A stretch of 64,000 nucleotides of DNA from Bacillus massiliigorillae (GCF_000380245.2 NZ_HG428743.1:216252-280251), one strand, 5' to 3'. Shown: positions 26,622 to 34,719, numbered from the stretch's first letter. Translations and numbers: made by a program. Notes: a model not told the origin generated them from the letters alone.

Positions 26622-26918
26622 TTAAACTGAACAATTAACACATCTTAAATTTATATTATTTGATAACCATTGCTTGAACTGCTGGGAGCTAGCATAATAA
26701 TCGATTTTTTCGCGGTAAATAGAAAATATTCTTGTCCCAAATGATTCTAATGTTAATTCTTTTTCTAGAGTGCTATTTCAAATTCCATATACTTCTAAAT
26801 TAAAGAAAATATCCTATATACTCACGAATTGTCTTTTTAGTGCTATTGACTCAAAATCATAATTATCCTCGTAAAAACCTAAATGTAGATGATATCTACT
26901 GTCATACAAAATATCCAT
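26622..26918 (-). pseudogene. Decayed small gene with two in-frame stops
   Basis: AGAGG lies 7 nt before an ATG at 26918. A 98-codon frame follows, interrupted by TAG after residue 34 and TGA 12 codons later, ending in TAA at 26624. All three parts look coding in the same frame (MDILYDSRYHLHLGFYEDN; DIFFNLEVYG; LESFGTRIFSIYREKIDYY). The family is not recognised. It was probably a ~98-residue soluble protein in the same cluster as its SF0329 neighbour. Confidence 0.6.
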
Positions 26919-26985
26919 TAAGCACCTCTATTTTTATCATTTAGAATAATTAATTCTACTTATAGAATCAACAATCCTTCTTTCA

Positions 26986-27084
26986 CTAACCTGCCCCGAT
27001 AGTTGCATAACAAAAAAGAGCTGTTCCCAGCCCTTGATATTGAACTAAAGCACCTGATAGTTTAAGTGTAAAGTTTCACAAACA
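26986..27084. repeat. Dispersed terminator-associated repeat
   Basis: Left module CTAACCTGCCCCGATAGTTGCATAA, then A-run, a hairpin remnant (GAGCTGTTCCCAGCCC), then right module GCACCTGATAGTTTAAGTGTAA and TTTCACAAAC. It sits 40-140 nt past the minus-strand stop at 27123. Confidence 0.7.
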
Positions 27085-27122
27085 ATGATTATAATGCCCC
27101 TAATGTAAATTAATTGTTAATT

Positions 27123-27572
27123 TCATTTTTTAGGAGTATATCGTGTAGTTATTGTATCTAAGAACAAAACAACTGCTGCTAATCTATATCGTTTTTCATA
27201 TGATAGGGTATTACTATCATTGAGAAAATCATTTAACTCCTTTTTTTCTATGTGAGAATATAAAGCCAATGTCTCATTCGAAATTTGAAAACTTGTATTT
27301 AAATGTTCAATAATAGCTTTAACTCTTTCATCTGCCGTTACAAGTTCCATTCCATCTGATAATAGCCCAATAAAAGTTCCTATTTCTAATTCTTTCTCGA
27401 ATGGTAAGTTGCTTAGAGTAGAATTTTTATACGCATAACCTAGAACTTCTTCTTCTTTAATTCCACTAATTAACCCAAAAGTTTTAGGTGACACTTTATA
27501 TTTTTCTAATATCTTTTTTAAATCTTCTCTTGGGTCCCCAACTGTTAAATTATCTCCAACTATGATATCCAA
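27123..27572 (-). CDS. HTH-domain-like hypothetical protein
   Basis: A soluble 149-residue helical protein with two similar halves. Each half has a lambda-type HTH-like segment: KILEKYKVSPKTFGLISGIKEEEVLGY (residues ~18-45) and EHLNTSFQISNETLALYSHIEKKELNDFL (about 88-118). Proteins of this layout are annotated as HTH-domain proteins in Bacillus, with unknown targets. TTG start at 27572 with AAGGGGG 9 nt upstream. Confidence 0.65.
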   Translation of the reverse strand: MDIIVGDNLTVGDPREDLKKILEKYKVSPKTFGLISGIKEEEVLGYAYKNSTLSNLPFEKELEIGTFIGLLSDGMELVTADERVKAIIEHLNTSFQISNETLALYSHIEKKELNDFLNDSNTLSYEKRYRLAAVVLFLDTITTRYTPKK

Positions 27573-27631
27573 TTTTAAATTCCCCCTTAATATCTTCTGT
27601 AATTATTTCAATATCAATTGCTTATATCCCT

Positions 27632-27700
27632 TCTTGAACTAACCTGCTCCGTTAGCTGCATAAGAAAAAGCTGTCTAAATGACAGCTCTGATCTTCCACG
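27632..27700. repeat. Dispersed repeat with intact terminator hairpin
   Basis: ACTAACCTGCTCCGTTAGCTGCATAAGAAAAA followed by the hairpin AGCTGTC-TAAAT-GACAGCT. On the minus strand this is an intrinsic terminator, 100 nt beyond the stop of the flavin reductase-like gene. Confidence 0.8.
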
Positions 27701-27796
27701 TTGTTGCCGGAACAATGCAAGGATACTATTGCTGATGCTCGCCTATTCCAAATTTCCGGCAATATATGATTGGTTTCTTCCTTACTTAAGCCCCCG

Positions 27797-28411
27797 TCAG
27801 CTTCGTTGGGGACTTTTCAATGTAAATAAGTCCGACATTTTCGCATAATAGGGCCCTGAGAGACGACCTACCGGCTTAAGGTTGGCCAAATCTATTTTCC
27901 CATCCTTGTAGAGTGCATCTTCGATGTGTATTTTAACGACACGACCTATAACGAAGTTTGATGATCCGGCTCCTTCCCCAAATGTCAGCATGTTCTCCAA
28001 CACACATTCCATTTGTATGGGACTTTCTTTAACTCGATACGGCATCACTTTCGAGCTAGGAATAGGTGTTAAGCCGGTCTCTTGAAACTCATCTATATCA
28101 GGGGCAAATTCTATGGATGTTTCGTGCACTTTCGTTACAATGTCCTCTGTAACGATATTGACAACAAATTGTCTCATCTCTTCAATGTTGCGTGTGGTAT
28201 CTTTCTTCGTACCATCTTCGGGTCGAATCATGGGGGCAAAACCTACCATAAATGGCCAAGGACATACGCCGCAAAAATTACTGAAAGGCGCAAGATTGGG
28301 AATACCTCCCTTTGAGATCGTAGAGACCAAAGCAATCGGCCTAGGCAAAATAGAGCCTGTATATAATTTGTAACTGTCTTTCCACGTAAGGTTTTCAGGA
28401 ATAATTTCCAC
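27797..28411 (-). CDS. Flavin reductase family protein (FMN-binding split barrel)
   Basis: A 204-residue protein of the flavin reductase/DIM6-NTAB family, which binds FMN in a split beta-barrel. Typical features are GSILPRPIALVSTISKGGIPNLAPFSNFCGVCPWPFMVGFAP, KKDTTRNIEEMRQFVVNIVTED, and NFVIGRVVKIHIED. The start is GTG at 28411, with AAAGGA about 10 nt upstream. Divergent from a MerR-family gene; its own promoter has the 19-bp spacer and dyad typical of MerR activation, so it is the likely target of that regulator. Base composition is higher in G+C than its surroundings. Confidence 0.87.
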   Translation of the reverse strand: MEIIPENLTWKDSYKLYTGSILPRPIALVSTISKGGIPNLAPFSNFCGVCPWPFMVGFAPMIRPEDGTKKDTTRNIEEMRQFVVNIVTEDIVTKVHETSIEFAPDIDEFQETGLTPIPSSKVMPYRVKESPIQMECVLENMLTFGEGAGSSNFVIGRVVKIHIEDALYKDGKIDLANLKPVGRLSGPYYAKMSDLFTLKSPQRS

Positions 28412-28513
28412 GTTGATTTCATCCTTTCTTGATTAGCTCTTATATATTATTGATTGATCAATGACCTATACATTCAGATATCATGGCAGTTCCTCCTAGA
28501 CTGTTATGACTGC

Positions 28514-28544
28514 AGTATACAAATTAGAGCCGACTCGAAGTCAA
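28514..28544 (-). promoter_or_regulatory. MerR-type promoter of the flavin reductase gene
   Basis: On the minus strand, TTGACT (28544-28539), a 19-bp spacer and TATACT (28519-28514). The spacer holds the dyad TCGAGTCGGCTC. MerR-family activators act on such overlong 19-bp spacers. The spacer dyad is repeated in the facing promoter at 28578. Confidence 0.72.
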
Positions 28545-28577
28545 GGAGGGATTTTATAAAAATGGGATTCTAAATAC

Positions 28578-28608
28578 TTGACTTCGAGTCGACTCTAAGG
28601 TGTATGAT
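28578..28608 (+). promoter_or_regulatory. MerR-type promoter of the merR-like gene (autoregulation)
   Basis: TTGACT (28578-28583), 19-bp spacer, TATGAT (28603-28608). The spacer dyad TCGAGTCGACTC differs by one base from the opposite promoter. The predicted transcript starts near 28615, which excludes any start codon at or before 28608. Confidence 0.72.
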
Positions 28609-28644
28609 AACCACAAACCAAGATTACAAAGGAGGATGCATCCC

Positions 28645-29058
28645 TTGCTCACCATTAGCCAAGTGTCAGAAAGGACGGGTTTAACCCCTTATACATTGCG
28701 TTATTACGAAAAAATTGGAGTTCTGAAGAGCCCGAGTCGCAGAGAAGGAGGGGCACGGACCTACACCGAAAGCGAGGTTTCATATATTCAGTGTTTAAAT
28801 CATTTAAAAAAGTTAGGTCTATCACTTGAGGAGATCACAGAATTTACTCGCGACGGTTGTGTGATGGAAAAAGTACAGTTAGGGGAAGACCCAGCCAAGT
28901 TTACTCCCACATTAAATAAGCGAACCGAAATACTTTCGAAATATCTGTTGGATTTAGTAGCCAAGCAGCAGGAATTAGATCAGATGATTTCACTTACAAA
29001 AGAAAAGCTAGCCGTTTATCACGAGCTTTCCAAAGGAAGTTACGAAGTTTCAAAATAA
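28645..29058 (+). CDS. MerR family transcriptional regulator
   Basis: A 137-residue regulator. N-terminal MerR HTH and wing: TISQVSERTGLTPYTLRYYEKIGVLKSPSRREGGARTY, then the dimerisation coiled coil (QELDQMISLTKEKLAVYHELSKG). It resembles the AdhR/YyaN-like group that senses electrophiles or aldehydes. One Cys (EFTRDGCVME) could be a sensor. Start: TTG at 28645 is 9 nt from AAAGGAGG, while ATG 28636 touches that site. Controls itself and the divergent flavin reductase gene through twin operators (inference). Confidence 0.85.
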   Translation: MLTISQVSERTGLTPYTLRYYEKIGVLKSPSRREGGARTYTESEVSYIQCLNHLKKLGLSLEEITEFTRDGCVMEKVQLGEDPAKFTPTLNKRTEILSKYLLDLVAKQQELDQMISLTKEKLAVYHELSKGSYEVSK

Positions 29059-29460
29059 GTATGGCCTTGAGCTTAATGAATTGCTCTGCCTTAAAACTTG
29101 TTGTCACATAAGTTGCGACATTTCCTACTGACTTGGCTCAGAAAGCAGGACATCGAAGGGTGCTCTGTTTTTTGTGTAATGTCGTCAAACCAAAGCTTTC
29201 GTTCGTGTTTTGTCTAGTCTTTCGAGGAAATATTAAATATTTTTCCTTGATTCAATGTAATCCATATCCTTTGTGACTCTCCAATAGAACTGTTATAGCT
29301 TGTTGCATAGTATTGAGCATTTTTTTAGACTTTCGCAGAGACAACCTTCTAGTTTTTGAAGTTTCCACAAGTTTGGGAATTATCCCCTTTCTGTAGAAAC
29401 CCTATTTTACATATACTACTTTCTTGATTTACTTTAATGTTATTTGTTGATTCTAGTTTT
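29059..29460. other. Gene-free AT-rich stretch
   Basis: No open frame with a ribosome site and no clear hairpin was found. It precedes a dispersed repeat copy at 29461-29570. Confidence 0.5.
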
Positions 29461-29570
29461 TCTTTATTCCACTATCCTGCCCCGATAGCTGCATAAGAAA
29501 AAGACCATCAAATGATAGCCTTGATCTTCTGCTATTGCACCCGTTTGTTTAAATACATTTAGTCACAAAC
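29461..29570. repeat. Dispersed terminator-associated repeat, long copy
   Basis: TTCCACTATCCTGCCCCGATAGCTGCATAAGAAAAA, a damaged hairpin (GACCATCAAATGATAGCC), TTGATCTTCTGCTATT, then GCACCCGTTTGTTTAAATACA and AGTCACAAAC. It lies directly after the MazG-like stop on the minus strand. Confidence 0.78.
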
Positions 29571-29903
29571 TTAACTATTTTTCATTTTTTCCATATATCT
29601 ATCGTCTAATTTTTCTTGATGTGTTTTAAAAATATCTTCGAGCTTTATATCATATTTATTCGCAATAACAATAATATTCCCTAACACATCTCCTAGCTCT
29701 CCAACAAGTTCCTGCTTTTTTTCACTATATGTACCATCAGATTCATCTGGGCGATCTCGTCCAATTTCAAGAGCTCTTATTGCTCGTGCAACTTCTCCAG
29801 TTTCCTCTGCTAAAAATCCTATGCGAATGAAAATATCTAGTTTAGACCATCCCCTCTCTTCATAATAGTCTTTAACCCATTGCTGAAATTCGTTAACATC
29901 CAT
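29571..29903 (-). CDS. MazG-like nucleotide pyrophosphohydrolase
   Basis: A 110-residue all-alpha NTP pyrophosphohydrolase. The MazG metal-binding motif is visible: RIGFLAEETGEVARAIRALE with EExxE, and later ELVGELGDVLGNIIVIANKYDI with ExxD. Such proteins hydrolyse (d)NTPs to monophosphates and cleanse nucleotide pools. AAAGGGG precedes the ATG. Single-gene unit, divergent from the broken LOG gene. Confidence 0.88.
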   Translation of the reverse strand: MDVNEFQQWVKDYYEERGWSKLDIFIRIGFLAEETGEVARAIRALEIGRDRPDESDGTYSEKKQELVGELGDVLGNIIVIANKYDIKLEDIFKTHQEKLDDRYMEKMKNS

Positions 29904-29996
29904 ATGATAATCCCCTTTAGTTCAAAAACATTTGAATTTTTTATATACTTTCATAGTATAATACACATTTGAGAAATTGAGGGATTGAGGGATTTT

Positions 29997-30578
29997 ATGA
30001 AAAGTTTAGCAGTGTTTTGTGGTTCTAGTATAGGTGCTCTACCTACTTATAAGTAGGGAGCAATCGCATTAGGAAAAGAATTAGCTAATCAAAATATTAC
30101 GCTCGTATATGGGGGAGCAAGTGTTGGCATTATGGGCACTGTGGCAGATACTGTCTTAGAATCAGGCGGTCAAGTAATTGGTGTTATTCCAAAAATGCTA
30201 GAAGATAGAGAGATTTCTCATACTAATTTAACAGAGTTAATTATTGTCGATTCTATGCACGAAAGAAAAACAAAAATGTCCGAATTAGCAGATGGATTCA
30301 TCGCATTACCTGGAGGTCCAGGAACAATGGAAGAGTTTTTTGAAGTATTTACTTGGGGACAATTAGGTTTACATCATAAACCTTGCGGGATATTAAATAT
30401 CGATCATTATTTTGACCAATTAATCAACTTTTTTACTCATATGAATGAACAACAATTTCTTCAAGACAGATACTTATCAATGCTTTTGAATGACACAAGT
30501 CCAGCAAGTTTAATTGAGAAATTTCGAGTATACAATCCTCCAGCAATAAAAACATACATTAAGGAAAATCAAGCTTAA
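29997..30578 (+). pseudogene. LOG family protein (YvdD-like) broken by a nonsense codon
   Basis: The gene starts at ATG 29997 with MKSLAVFCGSSIGALPTYK, then TAG at 30054-30056, then continues in the same frame: GAIALGKELANQNITLVYGG, GIMGTVADTVLESGGQVIGVIPK and the LOG signature PGGPGTMEEFFEVFTWGQLG, to the natural stop. Total length about 193 codons, normal for TIGR00730/LOG (cytokinin riboside phosphoribohydrolase-like, AMP/nucleotide-binding Rossmann) proteins. A later ATG at 30132 would lose the first Rossmann strand and is unlikely to give a working enzyme. Either a recent pseudogene or a base-call error. Confidence 0.85.
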
Positions 30579-30698
30579 TATATTCGAGAGACACCATTGT
30601 ATTCTGATGGTGTCTTATCGTTCAATGAGCTCGAATATCTTTAGAACCATCGTATTTCCTAATTGCATTTAGTTAGCGAACAATGATATGTAATAATG

Positions 30699-30744
30699 AA
30701 AGGCAAATAGCGATGCAATGGAGTTTGCATCGCTATTTGCCTTT
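30699..30744. repeat. 20-bp perfect inverted repeat
   Basis: Arms at 30699-30718 and 30725-30744 are perfectly complementary over 20 bp with a 6-nt loop (TGGAGT). There is no strong T-run outside, so it is not a classical terminator. It lies between the convergent LOG and coiled-coil genes. The rest of 30579-30883 has only a weak hairpin at about 30591-30620 that may end the LOG transcript. Confidence 0.75.
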
Positions 30745-30883
30745 GGTTACACACTCTAAATGTTTGAGTGTATGTGGCAACAAATGGGGTGTTTGTTAGT
30801 TTAATTATACATGCTCGTATCCTATTTTAATGAAATCAATCCAATTTTTCTTATTCGTCTTCAATTAATCTTTGAGCTAACGT

Positions 30884-31738
30884 CTATATACGCATTATTG
30901 CGCCATTAGGCTTTGGTAACTCTTGCTCTATTATCTGATTCATTTTACAAAAATGTTTAAAAAATTGTTGTGCCAGTTCTCGTTCATTTGGTTCACTTTT
31001 CAAAGAAATAATATCAAGCAAAATTTGAGCCATCCAAGAATTATCAAAATAACGGTATTTACCTGTATTCCACGTCATTTTTTCTGGGGACTTTTCATTT
31101 ATATAATATTTCCAGAAAAGCAACTGATCAGACTCCTCTTTTGTAAGTTGGAGTCTGTATTTTGAATGAGCAGGAATATATCCATTTTCACAAAGCTTTC
31201 CGACAAAACCTTCATCCACCATATAGACACCTAAGATACGTCTGTCTTTTTCAGGCATGCTGGAATCTATTGCTGTTAACAGGACAGCGCTATTTGGGCG
31301 CAATCGGATCGGCTTGTTCGGCTTCCCCTTGTTATTACCACTTTTTATTACGCCTGAAAAAACCTTCCACTCTGAAACAGAACTATTCTGTTCTTCTGCA
31401 TCACACCAAAAAACCATTTGTGATTTTGGATGAAGTTCATGATGTTTCATAAGTTTTTCGTATTCTAAGTGTAGTTCCCATTTTTTTCGTTGTAGTTTTT
31501 TTTCCTCTTCTTGTTTCCACTCTTCCTCTTTTCGTTCATTTTCCTTTTTTTGTATAATTTCATCAATTGATTTAGCATCACTTTTATCATGAAGTTTTAG
31601 GTGCTTTCCAAATACATCAGGGAAAACAAATATTTTATTTTCCGATGCGAAATGTATTTCAATCCTAGAATCATTTTGCTTAACTATACTACCCATGCCA
31701 AAACGCTTGTGTGTAACTTTCTTATTAATTAGATTCAT
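30884..31738 (-). CDS. Hypothetical protein with N-terminal SH3-like and coiled-coil regions
   Basis: A 284-residue protein. Residues 1-50 (NKKVTHKRFGMGSIVKQNDSRIEIHF) look like the small SH3/Tudor-like fold at the C-terminus of UvrD/PcrA-type proteins. Residues ~60-95 are a charged coiled coil (KKENERKEEEWKQEEEKKLQRKK). The remainder is a conserved-looking domain of unknown function (RPNSAVLLTAIDS, RILGVYMVDEGFVG, YRYFDNSWMAQILLDI). No catalytic motif recognised. AGGAGG ribosome site. Confidence 0.7.
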   Translation of the reverse strand: MNLINKKVTHKRFGMGSIVKQNDSRIEIHFASENKIFVFPDVFGKHLKLHDKSDAKSIDEIIQKKENERKEEEWKQEEEKKLQRKKWELHLEYEKLMKHHELHPKSQMVFWCDAEEQNSSVSEWKVFSGVIKSGNNKGKPNKPIRLRPNSAVLLTAIDSSMPEKDRRILGVYMVDEGFVGKLCENGYIPAHSKYRLQLTKEESDQLLFWKYYINEKSPEKMTWNTGKYRYFDNSWMAQILLDIISLKSEPNERELAQQFFKHFCKMNQIIEQELPKPNGAIMRI

Positions 31739-32048
31739 TATTCAAGTCCTCCTATAAAAAATCGGTTACTAATAAATAATATATTGATAATTTTATTCGA
31801 CTAACTTACTTTAAAGGGCATACAACTGTTTGAATTTTTTTCTTCCGTAAAAAAAGATATAAAAAAAACGTATCCAAATTCTATCTTCAAAAAAGTCCAG
31901 AGGAATTTGAAATACGATAAAAATACAATTAAAAATAATTATAACATTTTTTTAAAAAATTAACAAATTTATTATTGACAAAATATTTTACGGTAAGGTA
32001 AAATTAAATTTTATTCTCTTTACGTTCTTAAAACAACAATGAAATAAA

Positions 32049-32263
32049 GGCCTCCAAAAAGCCACAAAACTTTTAGGAACCCCGCCCCCCTATAAAGAAC
32101 CACTTGATTATCGCTGGGAAAACTTCATATAAAATTAATACAAACAATTCCTTCCTAGAAAAGAAAACGATGAATTAATTCGTTTGCTAATCATATATGC
32201 TGAACATAAGATTTTTTCCAATGCAAAGGATATTTGCACGAAAATCAGGGTCGGGATTGAATA
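32049..32263 (+). pseudogene. Possible gene remnant in the 31739-32747 gap
   Basis: One frame reads GLQKATKLLGTPPPYKEPL through DYRWENF, two stops, then RKENDELIRLLIIYAEHKIF and SNAKDICTKIRVGIE before a final stop. The two blocks share the frame and look coding, but there is no start or ribosome site. Source family unknown. The remainder of this 1-kb gap is very AT-rich; 32365-32455 holds an imperfect inverted repeat (AAAGCTATCGTTTTGA / TCAAAACGATAGCTTT). Confidence 0.35.
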
Positions 32264-32704
32264 AGTCTACTTTTTCAAATTACATGATATAACTTCTGAA
32301 TTTTCAGAATCAATCACAAATAACTTGTGTATCAGGTTTTCCTGTAGCTTTGGAATAAAGTTTGATTAAAAAACACGATTAAAGCTTAATTTCATCGCAT
32401 ACAAAAAGCTATCGTTTTGAATAAAGATTGATCAAAACGATAGCTTTCTTCTATTTTTAAGAACTGTTTTTTATAAAAAAGATTGATTGTTTTAAAGCTC
32501 CTTCTTCAACACCTGTTAGCTCTATAAGAAGATATTGATTGTTTACACTATATATTACTCTCACAAATGTTTGATTAGGGATTATTAATTTACTATGTTA
32601 TACTTAACCCCTACCATTTTGAATACTACTTGTTTCATTTTTTGTTGCATTCAAACCCTATTCAATAATTGAATAGGGTTTTTGCTTATAAAAATCTTCA
32701 TTAA

Positions 32705-32738
32705 AAATAAAAAAAGACCCTACAAGAGGGCCTTTCAT
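32705..32738 (-). terminator. Terminator of the cold-shock gene
   Basis: On the minus strand, AAAGGCCCTCTTGTAGGGTCTTTTTTT: GGCCCTC/AGGGTC arms followed by seven T, 10 nt after the stop. Confidence 0.78.
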
Positions 32739-32747
32739 CAGCTAATA

Positions 32748-32948
32748 TTAAGCTTTTTGAACGTTAGTAGCTTGTAAGCCACGTTGTCCTTGTTCTACTT
32801 CAAACGTTACACTTTGTCCTTCGTCTAAAGATCTGAAACCGTCGCTTTGGATAGCTGAGAAATGTACGAATACGTCTTCTCCACCTTCACGCTCGATGAA
32901 TCCAAAACCTTTGTCTGCATTAAACCATTTTACTTTACCTTGTTCCAT
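32748..32948 (-). CDS. Cold-shock protein (CspA family)
   Basis: A 66-residue OB-fold RNA chaperone. RNP1 (KGFGFIE) and RNP2 (DVFVHF) are both intact. It differs from the canonical B. subtilis CspB/CspD mainly in the C-terminal third (VEQGQRGLQATNVQKA). Binds single-stranded RNA and DNA and eases translation in the cold. AGGAGG 7 nt before ATG. Higher G+C than its flanks, as usual for highly expressed csp genes. Terminator immediately downstream. Confidence 0.95.
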   Translation of the reverse strand: MEQGKVKWFNADKGFGFIEREGGEDVFVHFSAIQSDGFRSLDEGQSVTFEVEQGQRGLQATNVQKA

Positions 32949-33136
32949 AATTGTTGCCTCCTAGTGTGGATACCCACACATATGTTACTACTCTTGCTCA
33001 AATACCTTAGACGAAAAACAAAATTTATTCTCAATCTCAAACCGAACAAAAATAATTCTTTCTTAGAATAACATACTTTTTTAAAAATGGCAAATATCAA
33101 AAAGCATCAGAATGTTTAGCGTTGTAAATCCACAGT

Positions 33137-33240
33137 TTCCTAACACTTCACTAACGCTCGATAGTTTAAGTATATCTATTCACAAAAATACTAGTAGTTG
33201 TTTTAGCTGCATAATAAAAAAGGCTACTTAATAGCAGCCT
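33137..33240. repeat. Dispersed repeat, rearranged copy
   Basis: Holds the right-hand module (CTAACGCTCGATAGTTTAAGTATA, then TTCACAAAAAT) before the left-hand module (TTTTAGCTGCATAATAAAAAA) and hairpin (GGCTACTTAATAGCAGCC). The order is permuted relative to other copies, as if two tandem copies had been cut. Confidence 0.6.
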
Positions 33241-33271
33241 CACTCTAAGTATTTATATATATTTCAGCAAG

Positions 33272-33607
33272 TTATTGGTTTACAGTCACATTCTTAAGAT
33301 CCTGCCTTAAATGAATTTGTTTCATTGCATATCTTGCTATTGGTTGAGCAAGCAATAATTCAATCCAAAATGCAATTGCAAATTTTCTAGGCCAAATTAT
33401 GAAGGAAATTTCCAAATGGGGCTAAGCTTATTTGCTTCATACCAATCCAAGAACCTATTATGGTTAGAAAGAGAGATAATACCGTTACAATTTAATAGTG
33501 TATCTAACAATATTCTAACGTTAAATCCGTCAGTCTGTCCTATAAACTTTGGCAGTAACTTTCCAACAATTGGTCCTGCTACTAATCTTACTAGTAGGCC
33601 CCTTTAG
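33272..33607 (-). pseudogene. Frameshifted DUF2798-like membrane protein gene
   Basis: Three minus-strand blocks in different frames add up to a small membrane protein. They are LVRLVAGPIVGKLLPKFIGQ with TDGFNVRILLDTLLN, then LSLFLTIIGSWIGMKQISLA with PFGNFLHNLA, then FAIAFWIELLLAQPIARYA ending MKQIHLRQDLKNVTVNQ at a stop at 33274. The last block is the typical end of DUF2798 proteins (FAIAFPxxxLVAPIARKxV pattern). At least two frameshifts disable it. No intact start was found. Confidence 0.6.
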
Positions 33608-33629
33608 CAGCTTAAGGGAAATAATAAAT

Positions 33630-33647
33630 ATTTTTACTCTTTTGTTT
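33630..33647 (+). promoter_or_regulatory. 18-nt sequence shared with paralogue A upstream region
   Basis: ATTTTTACTCTTTTGTTT, identical to 24112-24129 and at a similar distance (120 nt) from the start of paralogue B. Not seen before paralogue C. Confidence 0.45.
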
Positions 33648-33767
33648 CCAATTTTTTAATTGCTTTTCTTATTTCCTTCACACCTATATGAAAACATAAA
33701 TACTAAGAGCGTGATTTTTGAATCACCTGTTTAATACTTCTTTTGTATTGGGAGTGAGAATTTAAAA

Positions 33768-34511
33768 ATGAAAAAGTATTTCATCTCAATTATCACAGTG
33801 GTGCTTGCTTTAATATTCATTTTTTATAAATCACAAACAGAACTTAATAATAATGAAATTCTAGCTGAAGCTACTAATGGAATAAGATTATATCACCCTT
33901 CCAAAAACTTAATTCAAAATATCAAAAGCGAGTATGATAAAAATTCTAAGATTTTGATTAAAGTTAAATTAAACGATAACTACGATAATCTTGATTTAAA
34001 TTCACAATTCGCTGTATTAGAATACATAAATAGACAGCTTAGATATCTTTTACTTATTAAAAATAAAAATCCTGAAATTAGTGAACCAATATATAATTCT
34101 CAACTACAAATAAATGGGCAAACACACTCAAATGTATATCTTTTAAATAACAATAAGCTTGGTAAAGAAAGCATTTTAAATTCCAGAAGCACCTTTCTAA
34201 AAAACAATAAACGTATTTTTTCTACTGACTTAAATCAAAGCATGACTATTTTACAAAAAGTTAACCTTAACATTGATCAAAAAAACAAAGATATCATTGA
34301 GTATACTAATTATTTCTATAATTCACTCACCCACTATGGTAGATATTACGACCCTGTAACTGATCATAAAATAATTTTAAATGTCATATCTAATAAGTTC
34401 TTAATTAGTAATGATGAAATCGCTAAAATCTACCTGAAATATTACTTTCAATTTAACCCTGCAGACTTCAATGTCATACATCAGAACGTTTTATCAACCT
34501 ATATAATGTAA
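33768..34511 (+). CDS. Membrane-anchored protein of unrecognised family (paralogue B)
   Basis: A 247-residue protein, Asn/Lys-rich, with an N-terminal membrane segment (residues 5-20). It shares with paralogues A and C: NLDLNSQFAVLEYINRQLRY (about residue 77-96), HYGRYYDPVTDHKIIL (about 187-202) and a C-terminal EIAKIYLKYYFQFN. It is longer than A and C by a short central insertion and a C-terminal tail. GGGAGTGAG ribosome site. Followed by a terminator at 34545 (AAGCCCATC/GATGAGCTTTTTT). Confidence 0.68.
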   Translation: MKKYFISIITVVLALIFIFYKSQTELNNNEILAEATNGIRLYHPSKNLIQNIKSEYDKNSKILIKVKLNDNYDNLDLNSQFAVLEYINRQLRYLLLIKNKNPEISEPIYNSQLQINGQTHSNVYLLNNNKLGKESILNSRSTFLKNNKRIFSTDLNQSMTILQKVNLNIDQKNKDIIEYTNYFYNSLTHYGRYYDPVTDHKIILNVISNKFLISNDEIAKIYLKYYFQFNPADFNVIHQNVLSTYIM

Positions 34512-34544
34512 ATTTGGATAACTTCTTTAATCAATTATCACTAA

Positions 34545-34573
34545 AGCCCATCAACTTAGATGAGCTTTTTTAT
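34545..34573 (+). terminator. Terminator of paralogue B
   Basis: AGCCCATC-AACTTA-GATGAGCT with a T-run immediately after. Confidence 0.75.
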
Positions 34574-34719
34574 TTGGACTCTAGCTCAACCTTGAGTTTC
34601 TTACCTTAAATAAAATACAAATTGTGGTAAAATCATAAGAATGCCCAAAAATTCAAACCTTACTCTAAGAAGATTATTATGAATAAACATAAGAAAGGAC
34701 TTAACGTACAAATTCAAAA

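Noticed and set aside
28600..28644. GTG 28600 or ATG 28636 as start of the MerR-family gene
   Set aside because: 28600 lies upstream of the promoter -10 (28603-28608), and ATG 28636 touches the AAAGGAGG site with no spacing.
30132..30578. Shortened LOG protein starting at ATG 30132 as a working gene
   Set aside because: It would lose the first Rossmann strand and nucleotide-binding loop and has no ribosome site; the gene is better described as interrupted.
33416..33607. Plus-strand 63-codon open frame
   Set aside because: The opposite strand carries a decayed DUF2798-like gene; the plus frame has no ribosome site.
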